Counted from the stretch's first letter, positions 43,882 to 53,298 are shown. The stretch is 64,000 nt of DNA from Mycobacterium dioxanotrophicus (GCF_002157835.1 NZ_CP020809.1:4216001-4280000), one strand, 5' to 3'. Notes: generated by a model from the sequence alone, not told the origin. Translations and numbers: made by a program.

Positions 43882-46065
43882 ATGGCTGAGAGCACCGTGG
43901 TGCTGCATGTGGGTGGGTTGCACTGGGCTACCTCTGGTGGAGTTGTCGAGTCGGCTTTGCGGCGACGCCCCGGTGTGGTGTCGGTCGCGGCGAACGCGGC
44001 GAACCAAACCGCGACGGTGACCTACGACCCTGCGCATACGTCGGTAGACGCACTATCGGGGTGGGTGCGCGAATGTGAACTTCACTGCGCGGGCCAATCG
44101 GTGCCGAACCATGTGTGTGATCCGATGGCGGAGCCCGGACAACATGATGTCCACGGCGCGGTATCGCCACAAGAAATGATGGGGCACGGCGGTCACGTCG
44201 GTATGTCGATGGACCAGATGGTCCGCGATATGCGGAACCGATTCATCGTCGCGTTGACGCTGTCGATCCCGATCATGTTGTGGTCACCGATGGGGCGCAA
44301 CATGTTTGGCTTCACTCTCTCGGCGCCGTTCGGGATGCGCGATGACGTCTTCACGTTGCTGTTGAGTATTCCCGTGGTCTTCTACAGCGCGTGGATCTTT
44401 TTCGATGGAGCTTGGCGTGCGCTGCGCGCTCACACACTAGACATGATGGTGCTGGTCGCCGTCGCCGTCGGCGCCGGTTGGCTCTACAGCGTCGGCGTGA
44501 CTCTGACCGGTGGTGGCGAGGTCTTCTACGAAGCGGCTTCGGTACTCACGACATTCGTGCTGCTGGGGCATTGGTTTGAGATGCGTGCGCGAGGCGGCGC
44601 CAACGATGCCATCCGCACGCTGCTCGAGCTTGCACCGCCGACAGCGGTAATCGTGCGGGACGGCACGCCGGTAGAAGTGCCGACTGCCGATCTTGTAGTC
44701 GGAGACCTGTTGTTGATCCGCCCTGGCTCAAAGATTCCGGTCGACGGCGAGGTAACCGACGGGCACTCCGAGGTGGATGAGTCCATGGTGACCGGCGAGA
44801 GCCTGCCCGTCACCAAAAACCCGGGTTCGGCGGTGATCGGAGCCTCGATCAACACCACTGGCACGTTGTATGTGCGTGCCACCAAGGTGGGGTCTGACAC
44901 TGTGCTCGCCCAGATCGTGCAGATGGTCCAGGAAGCACAGAATTCCAAGGCCCCCGGTCAGCGGTTGGCCGACCGCGCGGCCTTCTGGCTGGTCCTGGTC
45001 GCTCTCATCGGCGGCGTGGCGACTTTCCTCGTTTGGTGGCTGGTGGGCGCAGGTGTCCAGACCGCATTGTTGTTTGCGATCACCGTCGTCGTGATCACCT
45101 GCCCAGATGCGCTCGGGCTGGCGACACCAACGGCCATCATGGTGGGGACCGGCTTGGGCGCCAAACGTGGTGTGCTGTTCAAAAACGCCACGGCGCTGGA
45201 GACCGCGGCCCGCATCCAGACGGTGGTGATGGACAAAACCGGTACGTTGACCAAGGGGCGGCCAGCAGTGACCGATGTCGTGGTTGACGGGATCGCCGAA
45301 ACTGAACTGCTAACTCTGGTGACCGCCGTCGTGGAGGGTCGCAGCGTGGCCGTGGGAAACCGAAAATTGATGGTGGAGGAGAAGATTGACTTCGGGGCCC
45401 TCATGGCCAAGCGTGATGAGCTGGCTGAAGGCGGGCGCACCGCCGTACTTGTCGCGGTGGATGGTCGGGGCGTGGGCGTGATCGCATTGGCCGATGCCGC
45501 CCGGGAAACCTCAGCGGCGGCGGTGTCAGCTTTGCATGAGCTTGGAGTGGATGTGGTGATGTTGAGCGGTGACAATGAAGCCACCGCGAAACGCATCGCC
45601 AGCCAGCTGGCCATCGACAGCGTCATCGCCGACGTGCTGCCACGTGACAAGGCCGCAGAGATTTCCGCAGTGCAGCGTTCCAACACCAAGGTCGCGATGG
45701 TTGGCGACGGTGTCAATGATGCGCCGGCCCTCGCACAGGCCGATTTGGGAATCGCAATCGGCGCTGGCACCGACGTCGCCATCGAAACCGCTGACGTGGT
45801 GTTGATGCGGTCAGATCCACTCGATGTGCCCATCGCCCTGCGCATCGGGCGAGCCACTCTACGGAAGATGCGTCAGAACCTCGGGTGGGCCGTGGGTTAC
45901 AACGTGATCGCGCTGCCGATCGCTGCAGGGGTTTTTCAACCGCTATTCGGATTGGTGCTGCGTCCGGAGGTCGCCGCGCTATCGATGTCAGGTTCGAGCC
46001 TGATCGTGGCGGTGAACGCACTGATGCTCAAGCGCCTGAAATTACCGACAGACCAACCGGCCTAA
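43882..46065 (+). CDS. copper-type P-type ATPase with shortened nucleotide-binding domain
   Basis: The 727-residue pump has a degenerate HMA-like N-terminus ([10 protein letters not shown], no CxxC), a His/Met segment ([15 protein letters not shown]), [23 protein letters not shown] and [18 protein letters not shown]. The membrane motif is [13 protein letters not shown] (CPD in place of CPC). After [10 protein letters not shown] the chain goes directly to [14 protein letters not shown], so about 45-50 residues of the N-domain are missing, including the SEHP motif that binds ATP. The frame is intact. It may be inactive, or bind nucleotide unusually. ATG 43882 was chosen. Confidence 0.82.
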   Translation: MAESTVVLHVGGLHWATSGGVVESALRRRPGVVSVAANAANQTATVTYDPAHTSVDALSGWVRECELHCAGQSVPNHVCDPMAEPGQHDVHGAVSPQEMMGHGGHVGMSMDQMVRDMRNRFIVALTLSIPIMLWSPMGRNMFGFTLSAPFGMRDDVFTLLLSIPVVFYSAWIFFDGAWRALRAHTLDMMVLVAVAVGAGWLYSVGVTLTGGGEVFYEAASVLTTFVLLGHWFEMRARGGANDAIRTLLELAPPTAVIVRDGTPVEVPTADLVVGDLLLIRPGSKIPVDGEVTDGHSEVDESMVTGESLPVTKNPGSAVIGASINTTGTLYVRATKVGSDTVLAQIVQMVQEAQNSKAPGQRLADRAAFWLVLVALIGGVATFLVWWLVGAGVQTALLFAITVVVITCPDALGLATPTAIMVGTGLGAKRGVLFKNATALETAARIQTVVMDKTGTLTKGRPAVTDVVVDGIAETELLTLVTAVVEGRSVAVGNRKLMVEEKIDFGALMAKRDELAEGGRTAVLVAVDGRGVGVIALADAARETSAAAVSALHELGVDVVMLSGDNEATAKRIASQLAIDSVIADVLPRDKAAEISAVQRSNTKVAMVGDGVNDAPALAQADLGIAIGAGTDVAIETADVVLMRSDPLDVPIALRIGRATLRKMRQNLGWAVGYNVIALPIAAGVFQPLFGLVLRPEVAALSMSGSSLIVAVNALMLKRLKLPTDQPA

Positions 46066-46135
46066 CACCCCACGAATACACGGCGAAAGTCGTGCGCGCT
46101 GCGACCCGCCATCGAGTCGGCCGGCGTAATGTTGC

Positions 46136-46564
46136 CTATCCCAGAGACTCGGCGCCCGCCGTATCGTCGCTGGCCCGCGGACCTTTTGACTGTTTCGACC
46201 GTCCACGTCGGCTCAATACCGTGCGCAGCCGTGCCGACCTGTCCGGACCGATCTGTTCGAGGAAGTAGCCGAGCACAACTTCTGCTTGTCCCCCGCCGTC
46301 GAGCGCCTCACACATCAGCCGGGCACTGTGCTGCTCACGGGTCAGGGTAGGCCAGTACCGGTAGGCTTTGCCATCTCGGATCCGCGCCAACCACCCTTTG
46401 GTGTGCAGATTGTCCATTGTCGACATCACTGTGGTGTAGGCGATCTGACGCTCGGCGCACAGTTCCTCGCAGATGTCGCGGACCGTCACCGGCGTCTGAG
46501 ATCGACGGGACCACACGCGGTCCATGATCACCGCTTCGAGTTCTCCAAATCCGCGTATTCTCAC
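46136..46564 (-). CDS. BlaI/MecI/CopY-family repressor
   Basis: The 142-residue winged-helix repressor starts RIRGFGELEAVIMDRVW and has recognition helix IAYTTVMSTMDNLHTKGWLA and dimerisation region LGYFLEQIGPDR. Family members bind TACnnnGTA-type dyads and are inactivated by proteolysis (BlaI) or copper (CopY). GTG 46564 matches the start of its paralogue at 57828. The region upstream carries TACGTA-type boxes, implying autoregulation. It is divergent from the tlpA-ccdA pair. Confidence 0.88.
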   Translation of the reverse strand: MRIRGFGELEAVIMDRVWSRRSQTPVTVRDICEELCAERQIAYTTVMSTMDNLHTKGWLARIRDGKAYRYWPTLTREQHSARLMCEALDGGGQAEVVLGYFLEQIGPDRSARLRTVLSRRGRSKQSKGPRASDDTAGAESLG

Positions 46565-46650
46565 TTCATCTCCCGGCAGCCTGGCGGCAAGCCTACGGTG
46601 TGCGCAGCGTTTGCGCAGTTCAAAAACGTGATATCTGCGTACTGCATAAC

Positions 46651-46754
46651 CACGTAGCTAACCTCATTCCCCTGGTGGAGCAGCCGAAGTGCTGTCGATG
46701 CCTACGGCATCGGACCCTGCCGCAGAGTCGATAACATACTATCTACGTACCTAG
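46651..46754. promoter_or_regulatory. BlaI/CopY-type boxes between blaI and tlpA-like gene
   Basis: CACGTAGCT at 46651-46659 lies on the blaI side. CATACTATCTACGTACCTAG at 46735-46754 lies 42 bases before ATG 46796. The second has the TACTAT...TACGTA form seen at other boxes in this region. Confidence 0.6.
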
Positions 46755-46795
46755 GACGTATTACAGCTCTTGGGTGATTCAGTGTCGGAGGACTG

Positions 46796-47389
46796 ATGCC
46801 ATATACCTGCGCGGGACGCGTGTTCGGTATCGCGCTGCTCGGCGCGCTCGTCACTGCTGGCTGCAGCACCGGCCGCGATGCCGTAGCGCAAGGCGGCAGT
46901 TTCGAATTTGTGTCGCCCGGCGGCAAAACCGACCTGTTCTACGACCCTGCTGATTCCCGTAGCGCAATCGGCGACCTCAACGGACCCAGCCTACGCACTG
47001 GCCAGCCGATCCACCTTTCAGACTTCCCAGACAAGGCCGTCGTGATCAACGTCTGGGGCTCGTGGTGCGGCCCCTGCCGAACCGAAACGCCGCAGCTGGA
47101 GAAAGTCTTCGATGAAACCGAATCCCTGGGGGTGGCGTTCCTCGGTATCGATGTGCGCGATAACCGCAGTGCTGCGACCGATTTCGTTACCGACCGCAAT
47201 GTTCGGTATCCCTCCATCTTCGACCCGCCGATGCGCAGCCTCATCGCATTGGGCAGGGGATATCCGACCAGCGTCGTCCCGACAACCCTGGTACTCGACC
47301 GCCACCACCGTGTTGCGGCGATTTTTCTACGCGCACTGCTGGCCGAGGACCTACGCCCCATTGTGCAGCGAGTGGCACGCGAATCGTGA
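46796..47389 (+). CDS. TlpA-family thioredoxin-fold lipoprotein
   Basis: The 197-residue protein has a lipoprotein signal (LLGALVTAGC, Cys about 22) and a thioredoxin fold with INVWGSWCGPCRTETPQL and cis-Pro YPTSVVPTTLVLD. Such proteins keep extracytoplasmic thiols reduced, receiving electrons from CcdA. The next gene is a CcdA homologue overlapping by GTGA, which makes the pair a working unit. ATG 46796 follows GGAGG. Confidence 0.85.
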   Translation: MPYTCAGRVFGIALLGALVTAGCSTGRDAVAQGGSFEFVSPGGKTDLFYDPADSRSAIGDLNGPSLRTGQPIHLSDFPDKAVVINVWGSWCGPCRTETPQLEKVFDETESLGVAFLGIDVRDNRSAATDFVTDRNVRYPSIFDPPMRSLIALGRGYPTSVVPTTLVLDRHHRVAAIFLRALLAEDLRPIVQRVARES

Positions 47390-48180
47390 CTACCCACCCT
47401 CAGGGTATCGGCAACGCCTTCGCCGATGCGGCGGCGACCGGGCCACTGATTCTGGGATTGGCTGCATCGGCCCTCGCCGGTTTCGTATCCTTCGCCTCGC
47501 CATGCTGTGTGCCACTGATCCCTGGATACCTGTCCTACCTCGCGGGCACGGTAGGTGTCCCCGGGCGCGGCGACCAACAGGCCTGGTCACGTGACGCCTG
47601 GCGGGTGACCGGCGCCGCAGTCCTGTTTGTTGCCGGTTTCACCGCGGTGTTCGTCGCCGCAACCGCTTCGGTCTTTGGCGTGATCGGCACGCTGGCCCTC
47701 AATCGCGAACTGTTGGAACGGGTTGGCGGCGTGGTGACCATCGTGATGGGATTGGCCTTCATCGGATTGGTGCCGGCGCTGCAACGGGATCTGCGATTTC
47801 ATCCACCACTGGTCGGCGGCCTGGGCGGCGCTCCCCTACTGGGCGCAACGTTCGGGCTGGGGTGGACACCCTGCCTGGGTCCCACCCTGGCCGGAATCCT
47901 CTCGGTGGCCGCCAGCACACAAGGCGTCAGTGCGGTGCGTGGCGTGCTGATGATCGTGGCCTACTGCTTGGGGCTGGGTGTGCCGTTCGTGGGGATTGCG
48001 CTCGGTGTGGGGTCAGTCAATCGCTGGCTGGGATGGACCCGGCGGCATTCACGGTCCATTCAAATCGCCGGCGGTGTCGCACTCATAGCGGTGGGTGTCG
48101 CTCTGGTGACCGGGCAGTGGGCCGAATTTGTCGGTTGGCTGCGCGATCAGTTCGTCTCGACGACAGTCATGCCGATCTAA
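47386..48180 (+). CDS. ccdA: CcdA/DsbD-type thiol electron transporter
   Basis: The 264-residue protein has six predicted membrane helices, the motif FASPCCVPLIPGYLS in the first and WTPCLGPTLAGIL in the fourth, whose Cys pass electrons from cytoplasmic thioredoxin outward. It is usually tied to cytochrome c maturation, but here no cytochrome genes are near. The context (TlpA-like lipoprotein, copper genes) suggests reduction of exported metal-binding thiols. GTG 47386 overlaps the upstream stop. Confidence 0.88.
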   Translation: MTTHPQGIGNAFADAAATGPLILGLAASALAGFVSFASPCCVPLIPGYLSYLAGTVGVPGRGDQQAWSRDAWRVTGAAVLFVAGFTAVFVAATASVFGVIGTLALNRELLERVGGVVTIVMGLAFIGLVPALQRDLRFHPPLVGGLGGAPLLGATFGLGWTPCLGPTLAGILSVAASTQGVSAVRGVLMIVAYCLGLGVPFVGIALGVGSVNRWLGWTRRHSRSIQIAGGVALIAVGVALVTGQWAEFVGWLRDQFVSTTVMPI

Positions 48181-48236
48181 CACCGCTCGCGGCGTGGTCG
48201 ACAGGGTCGTCCATCTCAACCCCAGAGAACGACCCG

Positions 48237-48836
48237 TCACGGGCACATCCCTGCACAGCACGGGCACGGCTGGGGTCCGTCGCAACAGGGTCCACCGGCC
48301 ATCGGCATGGCCATCCCGCCCGACATCGGCATGGACATCTTCATCTCGCCGTTACAGCACCACATCAGTGCTGGTGCGGAACCGGCGGCGGTGTAGATGA
48401 CGCCCATGGGATCGGCGCCGGTCACATCAAAGTACAGCTTCCCGGCCGATCGTTGGCCTTGCTCAAGAGTGTTGGGCGCCAAGCCGTCTGGGCTGGCAAT
48501 CTGCCAGAGAACTTGATAGCGCTCACCAGTGGGCGACACCGCATACAGATTGGGGATGACAGGCGTCACCGTGCCAGTCAGGGCCTCCACGGTGGCGTCG
48601 GCCTCCCACAACCGCCCGCCCGCCGCGTAACCCGGTATGTAGTCGGTGCTACTGCGCAGCCCCGACACCGACCACCCGGCCACGACAGCGCCATTGGCGT
48701 CAGTCAGCCGTTGCGCGGCACCGAACCGGTGCGGGCAGAGATCGGATGCCGCCGCTGCGCGAGGGGTACCCAGCGCCCCGAGGGCGGTGAGCAGGAGTAT
48801 CGCGGCCATGGCGGCGAGTTTTGGAAGATTTCGCAC
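48237..48836 (-). CDS. MPT63-like (DUF1942) secreted protein with Cys/Met-rich tail
   Basis: The 199-residue protein has a signal peptide (AAMAAILLLTALGALGTP) and an immunoglobulin-like MPT63 domain (AVVAGWSVSGLRSSTDYIPG, RLWEADATVEALTGTVTPVI, GKLYFDVTGADP). Past residue about 155 comes a tail not usual for MPT63: MWCCNGEMKMSMPMSGGMAM, then GGPCCDGPQPCPCCAGMCP, with 8 Cys and 9 Met in about 42 residues. The tail looks made to bind Cu(I). GTG 48836 is preceded by a BlaI-type dyad. I infer an exported copper chelator. Confidence 0.82.
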   Translation of the reverse strand: MRNLPKLAAMAAILLLTALGALGTPRAAAASDLCPHRFGAAQRLTDANGAVVAGWSVSGLRSSTDYIPGYAAGGRLWEADATVEALTGTVTPVIPNLYAVSPTGERYQVLWQIASPDGLAPNTLEQGQRSAGKLYFDVTGADPMGVIYTAAGSAPALMWCCNGEMKMSMPMSGGMAMPMAGGPCCDGPQPCPCCAGMCP

Positions 48837-48878
48837 GAGTGCATGCCTTTCGCTGGTCAGAACTCTGACAACAGCCTA

Positions 48879-48899
48879 GCTACGGACTTATGTCGTAGC
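48879..48899. promoter_or_regulatory. BlaI/CopY-type dyad upstream of MPT63-like gene
   Basis: GCTACG (48879-48884) and CGTAGC (48894-48899) are inverse arms around a 9-base centre, 43 bases upstream of GTG 48836. Confidence 0.55.
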
Positions 48900-49046
48900 A
48901 ATCGGCACGTCCACTCGGCACGGTGGTCTCCGGACCGCCGTGCCACCGCGCCGGAAAACTCCACGCTCTGAGTGGAATTCGCGATCGTCCCGGTGAGGTT
49001 TGACCCTCTGGCAGTAGACGCCACGGAGGTATATAGTCAACCGTTG

Positions 49047-49063
49047 ATACCCCACCAGGGTAT
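49047..49063. promoter_or_regulatory. CsoR/RicR-type operator of copZ
   Basis: ATACCCCACCAGGGTAT is a copper-sensor-type palindrome 15 bases before the copZ ATG. It overlaps the likely promoter, as expected for CsoR repression relieved by Cu(I). Confidence 0.75.
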
Positions 49064-49078
49064 GGAAGGAGTGTTCTG

Positions 49079-49339
49079 ATGACAGTTACCGAGTATCACG
49101 TATCGGGTATGACCTGCGGCCACTGCGAGCAGTCGGTTCGCGAGGAGGTCACCGGCGTCGACGGTGTCACACAGATCGAGGTCAGTGCCGCCACTGGCCG
49201 GTTGGTGGTCACCAGCGCGGCGCCTGTCCCCGAAGAGGCAATCGTCGCCGCAGTCAAGGAGGCCGGCTACGGGGCGGTTCGTACAGAATCTTCGCCAGAA
49301 CCGTCGACCTCAACAAGCTCCTCGTGCGGGTGCTGCTAG
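49079..49339 (+). CDS. copZ: CopZ-like copper chaperone
   Basis: The 86-residue protein is a single HMA domain with the GMTCGHC copper site and a C-terminal Cys cluster (SSCGCC). It carries Cu(I) to P-type ATPases in the cytoplasm. The extra SCGCC tail could raise metal capacity. ATG 49079 follows GGAAGGAG. A CsoR-type operator overlaps its promoter; no csoR gene is in the window. Confidence 0.92.
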   Translation: MTVTEYHVSGMTCGHCEQSVREEVTGVDGVTQIEVSAATGRLVVTSAAPVPEEAIVAAVKEAGYGAVRTESSPEPSTSTSSSCGCC

Positions 49340-49429
49340 CCGATTATCCTGCGTGCCTCTGGCCGCGCCACCCTGAATAGCGGGATCGGTGCGTCAAGGC
49401 CGCAACTTCGCCAGCGGACCCGGCAGCGC

Positions 49430-49879
49430 CTAACGCCAGACAAGCGTACGGCCGCTGCCCTCCCAGGCCACAGTGCCACCAGCCAACTCGACGATGTCTC
49501 GATACCCCATGGCGGTCAAAGTGATCGCTGCGACCTGACTCATCCTGCCCGAACGGCAGTACACGGCAACAGGGGTGGCGCGTTCCTGCGGCAACGCATC
49601 GGATCGCGCTTGGATCTGATCGAACGGCATCGACAGATCGGTGCCGGCAATGTCCCCTTCGTAGGGGATATGGACGTTCATGGTCACGCGACCCGGCTCA
49701 GTGATGATCTCCGCGAACTCCCGCGGCCCGACCGAACGCCAGCGGTACACCTCGGTCGAAGTCCCCGCCGGCGCCGACACCGCAGAGATAGGCATGGCGG
49801 TCGACTGACACCCCGCCAGCGTAACGAGTACTGCGCTGACAGCGATGCCGACGGCGCCCATCGCCAAGCACTTTCGCAC
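49430..49879 (-). CDS. rhodanese-domain lipoprotein
   Basis: From GTG 49879 the product is 149 residues with a lipoprotein signal (GIAVSAVLVTLAGC) and a rhodanese fold: ADLSMPFDQIQ-type segment and the catalytic loop VYCRSGRMSQVAA containing the active Cys. Extracytoplasmic rhodaneses handle sulfane sulfur or thiol-bound metals. ATG 49861 is an alternative start. The neighbouring Cds1-like gene also concerns sulfur. Confidence 0.75.
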   Translation of the reverse strand: MRKCLAMGAVGIAVSAVLVTLAGCQSTAMPISAVSAPAGTSTEVYRWRSVGPREFAEIITEPGRVTMNVHIPYEGDIAGTDLSMPFDQIQARSDALPQERATPVAVYCRSGRMSQVAAITLTAMGYRDIVELAGGTVAWEGSGRTLVWR

Positions 49880-50074
49880 GATTGCGATTATGGCAGTCCA
49901 AGGCGATCTTGACCTCGCAATCGTCAAATCGTCTACCGGCACCGCCGCCGAGGTATCGCTCGCAGAATCCTTGGGGCACAACCCTTCGCTTCAGCACGAA
50001 TTCCGACGCGCACCGCTACCCAAGCCAGTCAATACCGCGTTACGGTGACAATATCCACCCGAAAGGACTCGTCG

Positions 50075-50270
50075 ATGACTACACGGCCACAGACGCCACC
50101 TTCACGCCTGCGACGGGCGGTCGGACATCCCCTCGTCCGAACGATCGCGCAGTGCGTCCTATGGTGCGCCGTGGGCGCTCGATCCCGCGTCCGCACCCAA
50201 GATCACCAAAGTCAGTGCTGCCCGTAGCCGTTCAAGCGAAGTCGACGACAGAACCCGAGAACGCCGCTAG
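50075..50270 (+). pseudogene. small hypothetical gene with frame break
   Basis: ATG 50075 reads TTRPQTPPSRLRRAVGHPLV and VRTIAQCVLWCAV. A different frame then continues ALDPASAPKITKVSAARSRS to TAG 50268. Removing one G from the GGG near 50173 joins them into 64 residues. GAAAGGA lies upstream. The break may be real or a base-call insertion. Confidence 0.35.
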
Positions 50271-50566
50271 CACGACACGTCGAGATACACCGTCTTGTAG
50301 ACAACCCGTTCAACGGTGCGTTCCCGGGAATTCTTACGCAGCTCGGTGATATCTCGACCGGGTCGGACTGCCGCGACTGTGCAGCGCTCCAACGGGCCTG
50401 CGCCAGTTTTATTCATGATCACCTTATATCCGTGCGACTGCAATGTCGACACGGTGTCTTGCACCGTTCCTAGGCCCGCAGGTGCGGCTGTAGCCAGGTG
50501 CGCAGGGCCGGCCAGCAGCAGGACGGTACACGGACCGCCAATCGCGGCCACCACAACTTTCTTCAT
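50267..50566 (-). CDS. small secreted mycobacterial-type protein
   Basis: The 99-residue protein has a signal peptide (KKVVVAAIGGPCTVLLLAGP) cleaved near residue 28. The mature part (TVQDTVSTLQSHGYKVIMNK, LERCTVAAVRPG) ends in YLDVSC, giving two Cys likely paired. This pattern is widespread in mycobacteria, with no assigned role. ATG 50566 follows GGGAG. A TACGTA-centred dyad lies about 42 bases upstream. Confidence 0.7.
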   Translation of the reverse strand: MKKVVVAAIGGPCTVLLLAGPAHLATAAPAGLGTVQDTVSTLQSHGYKVIMNKTGAGPLERCTVAAVRPGRDITELRKNSRERTVERVVYKTVYLDVSC

Positions 50567-50607
50567 GAATGAACTCCCTTCACGCACCGAGGACCGCTAT
50601 CACGCCC

Positions 50608-50708
50608 AGTACGTAGTTACTGGGCAGATAGCGAGACGGTACAGCTACCTGCGTGATGCCCCAGCAACACGCTGCAACGATTTTGTCACGCTAAAGTACG
50701 TATATACC
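50608..50708. promoter_or_regulatory. BlaI/CopY-type boxes upstream of small secreted protein
   Basis: AGTACGTAGTTACT (50608-50621) lies inside a CCCAG...CTGGG frame, and AAGTACGTATATACC lies at 50694-50708. The first is placed to control the gene at 50566. The remaining bases up to 50923 hold no gene that I can support. Confidence 0.55.
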
Positions 50709-50923
50709 AATGCATTTGGATGCTGGGCACGGACCGGTGGGACGTGGCCCGACCGTGGTTGGACGTTCCTCCTGCGAGCAGGCGAGCAGAGTTCATCCGA
50801 CCGGATGGGTCGGCCAGACGCGTGGATGAAGGCGAGAACCCTGTGTTGCTGCGGGCTCGATCGTCACATCCGAGTGCCCCCAGCCTGCACCCGGATGGTC
50901 GCGTTCAAATCGGCGCAGCTGAC

Positions 50924-52189
50924 TCAGCGCTGGGCTGCCTCCATGGGTTGCTGCGCGACGCTGAGGTGTCCGCGGCGGTCGAGCAGGTAGATCGCCAAGG
51001 CGGCGATCAGACCCACCACTACCAGCCCACCCCACAGAAGTTCATCGGCGCCAGCGCCGCGCGCCGCCTGCAGCAGCGAACCCGTCGCCAGATTGCCCAC
51101 GAGGATGCCCACACCGACAATCGTGTTGTAGAACCCGTAGTGGGTGGCTACCAGGCGGCCGCCGGCCAAGGAGACGACGGTATCCATCTCGAACGGGAAC
51201 ACCGCCGCAGAACCGACCGCCAATAGCGCTGCGGAACATAGTAGGGCGACGATCGCGCCAGTCGTGCCGAATCGGCCGGCGTTGGGGACGGCGACCAACG
51301 GCACAAATGCCGCTGCCAAGATCGTCATTCCGATCACCAGCGCGCGCCCGTTTCCCCACCGTTGGGCAAACCAGCGGGTTAGGCGCAGCTGTCCGCCCAC
51401 CGCCACGACTGCCGACACGACAAATACCGCGGCCACCACCGACGAAGAGCGCTGGGGAGCAATGGCGGCTGCGTGCAATGGCAAGGCCAGATAGACCTGG
51501 AAATTCAACACGTACGAGCCGATCATCGCCGCAGCAAAACAAACGAACGACCGATTCGACACGACGGCGCGCCAGTCGTCAATGACGGCTGTTTTCGCTG
51601 TCGATGCCGCGCGACCCGAAGCGTGTTGGGGCAGCATGAACAGCTGGGCGATCGTCAGCACGGCGAACACGGCCGCCGCCGCTGTGGCCGTCGTGCGGAA
51701 GTCCAGTGCCATCAATGCAAGTCCCGCCAGCGGACCCGCCAGGATGCCGGCCTGATAGAAAACGTTGAACAGGGCGAACGCTTCCAATCTTCGGGACTCC
51801 GAATCGGCTGCCAAGTAGGCCCGGACTGCGGGATTGAACAATGCGCCAGCGAAACCTGTTGCTGCCGAGGCGATCACGAGCAGCGGCAGGGTGTGGGCGT
51901 AAACCAGCAATGCGAAGCCCACGGTGCGCAACAGACACCCGGCGACGATGAGGGGTTTATAGCCGAATCGGTCGGCCAGGGTGCCGCCCACGATGAACAT
52001 TCCCTGCTGGGAGAAGTTCCGTACTCCAAGGACCAAGCCGATGACCCACGCTGCCAGCCCGAGTGGACCGGCGAGGTAGCCGGCCAGGTAGGGCATGAGC
52101 ATGTAGAAGCCCAGATTGATGCCGAACTGGTTGATCATCAGCATCCTGCTGGGCCACCCGAAGGTCGTGAACTGACGGAATACGCCCAT
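50924..52189 (-). CDS. MFS transporter
   Basis: The 421-residue protein has 12 predicted membrane helices. The MFS signature after helix 2 reads GGTLADRFGYKPLI, and a second-half counterpart is LTRWFAQRWGN. It resembles drug/metabolite exporters. ATG 52189 overlaps the stop of the Cds1-like gene (TGATG), so the two are coupled. Their pairing suggests export or import of a sulfur compound linked to cysteine breakdown, but the substrate is unknown. Confidence 0.85.
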   Translation of the reverse strand: MGVFRQFTTFGWPSRMLMINQFGINLGFYMLMPYLAGYLAGPLGLAAWVIGLVLGVRNFSQQGMFIVGGTLADRFGYKPLIVAGCLLRTVGFALLVYAHTLPLLVIASAATGFAGALFNPAVRAYLAADSESRRLEAFALFNVFYQAGILAGPLAGLALMALDFRTTATAAAAVFAVLTIAQLFMLPQHASGRAASTAKTAVIDDWRAVVSNRSFVCFAAAMIGSYVLNFQVYLALPLHAAAIAPQRSSSVVAAVFVVSAVVAVGGQLRLTRWFAQRWGNGRALVIGMTILAAAFVPLVAVPNAGRFGTTGAIVALLCSAALLAVGSAAVFPFEMDTVVSLAGGRLVATHYGFYNTIVGVGILVGNLATGSLLQAARGAGADELLWGGLVVVGLIAALAIYLLDRRGHLSVAQQPMEAAQR

Positions 52190-53298
52190 CAGCGCCGGCC
52201 CTCGACCGGATCGACGATGTGGCGGGTGCGTGTCCACCGAGTGATGACAAGCTTGTCGGGATCGGCCACAAATTCGGGCTCGGCCGGCGGCTGGGTCCGT
52301 AACAGTCCATGGCTACGGCAGTAGTCGTCGTTGTAGACGGTGTCGAAATACCGTTGCGGGCCATCGGGGAATACTGCGGCCACCGTGGTATCGATCGGCT
52401 CAGCAGCCGCCACCCAACCGGCGACGAGCGCTACCGCCCCAACACTCCAGCCACCGCTGGCGTAATGCGTGGCGGCCAGGGTGCGGCAGGCCCACACCGC
52501 TTCATCGGGGGCCACCCAGTGGACTTCGTCGAACGCCCCGTAGTCGACGTTCCGTGGGTAGATGCTCGATCCGAGTCCTCGCATCAACCGGGTGGTTGAT
52601 GGCTGACCAAAAATGGTCGAACCGATGGTGTCCACACCCACCAACCGTAGATCAGGATTGAATTCCCGCAATACCCGCGCCACCCCGGCCGAGTGTCCCC
52701 CCGTGCCTACCGAGCAGACCAGCACATCGATATCGCCGAGTTGTGCACGCAATTCCAGCGCCAGTCCACGGTAGGCGGCGACGTTGTCAGGATTGTTGTA
52801 CTGGTCGGGGTACCAAGAATGCCGATGGGTGGCCAGCAACTCGGCCACCCGGTCACGGCGGGCCTGCTGCCAGCCGCCCTGGGGGTGAGGCTCGGCCACC
52901 ACGTCGACATCGGCGCCATACGCGGCGAGCATGCGGTGGATGATCGGCTCCATGCCCGGGTCGGCGACCAAGGTAACCGGATGGCCATATACCGTTCCAG
53001 CCAGGGCAAGACCTAAACCTAATGTGCCGCTGGTGGATTCAATGATCCTGGCACCTGGCCGGAGGTCACCTCGCGCGCGGCCCTGCTCAAGCATGTGCAT
53101 GGCGGGCCGGTCTTTCATGCCGCCGGGGTTGAAGCCTTCCAGCTTGGCCCAGAATCCCCGTGCATCGGCGGTGAACGGCTCGGATATCCGTAGCACCGGG
53201 GTGTTGCCCACCATCGTTGCGACTCGTTGATTGCCGGCCGGCCGATGGGGGCTTGCTGCCAGATCTGTGGCAGCAGAAACAGAGAGAACTTCGTTCAT
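52189..53298 (-). CDS. PLP-dependent cysteine synthase/desulfhydrase (Cds1-like)
   Basis: The 369-residue fold-type II PLP enzyme has the lysine segment [18 protein letters not shown], the substrate loop [15 protein letters not shown] and the phosphate-binding [14 protein letters not shown]. It matches mycobacterial Cds1, which releases H2S from cysteine, better than CysK/CysM (STSGT loop, long C-terminus). ATG 53298 follows AGGAG. H2S could precipitate or buffer copper. The following MFS gene is co-expressed. Confidence 0.82.
   Translation of the reverse strand: MNEVLSVSAATDLAASPHRPAGNQRVATMVGNTPVLRISEPFTADARGFWAKLEGFNPGGMKDRPAMHMLEQGRARGDLRPGARIIESTSGTLGLGLALAGTVYGHPVTLVADPGMEPIIHRMLAAYGADVDVVAEPHPQGGWQQARRDRVAELLATHRHSWYPDQYNNPDNVAAYRGLALELRAQLGDIDVLVCSVGTGGHSAGVARVLREFNPDLRLVGVDTIGSTIFGQPSTTRLMRGLGSSIYPRNVDYGAFDEVHWVAPDEAVWACRTLAATHYASGGWSVGAVALVAGWVAAAEPIDTTVAAVFPDGPQRYFDTVYNDDYCRSHGLLRTQPPAEPEFVADPDKLVITRWTRTRHIVDPVEGRR

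Noticed and set aside
47386..48180. Cytochrome c maturation operon
   Set aside because: CcdA and a TlpA-like protein are present, but no ResB/ResC or cytochrome genes are nearby, so a thiol-repair role in metal defence is more likely.
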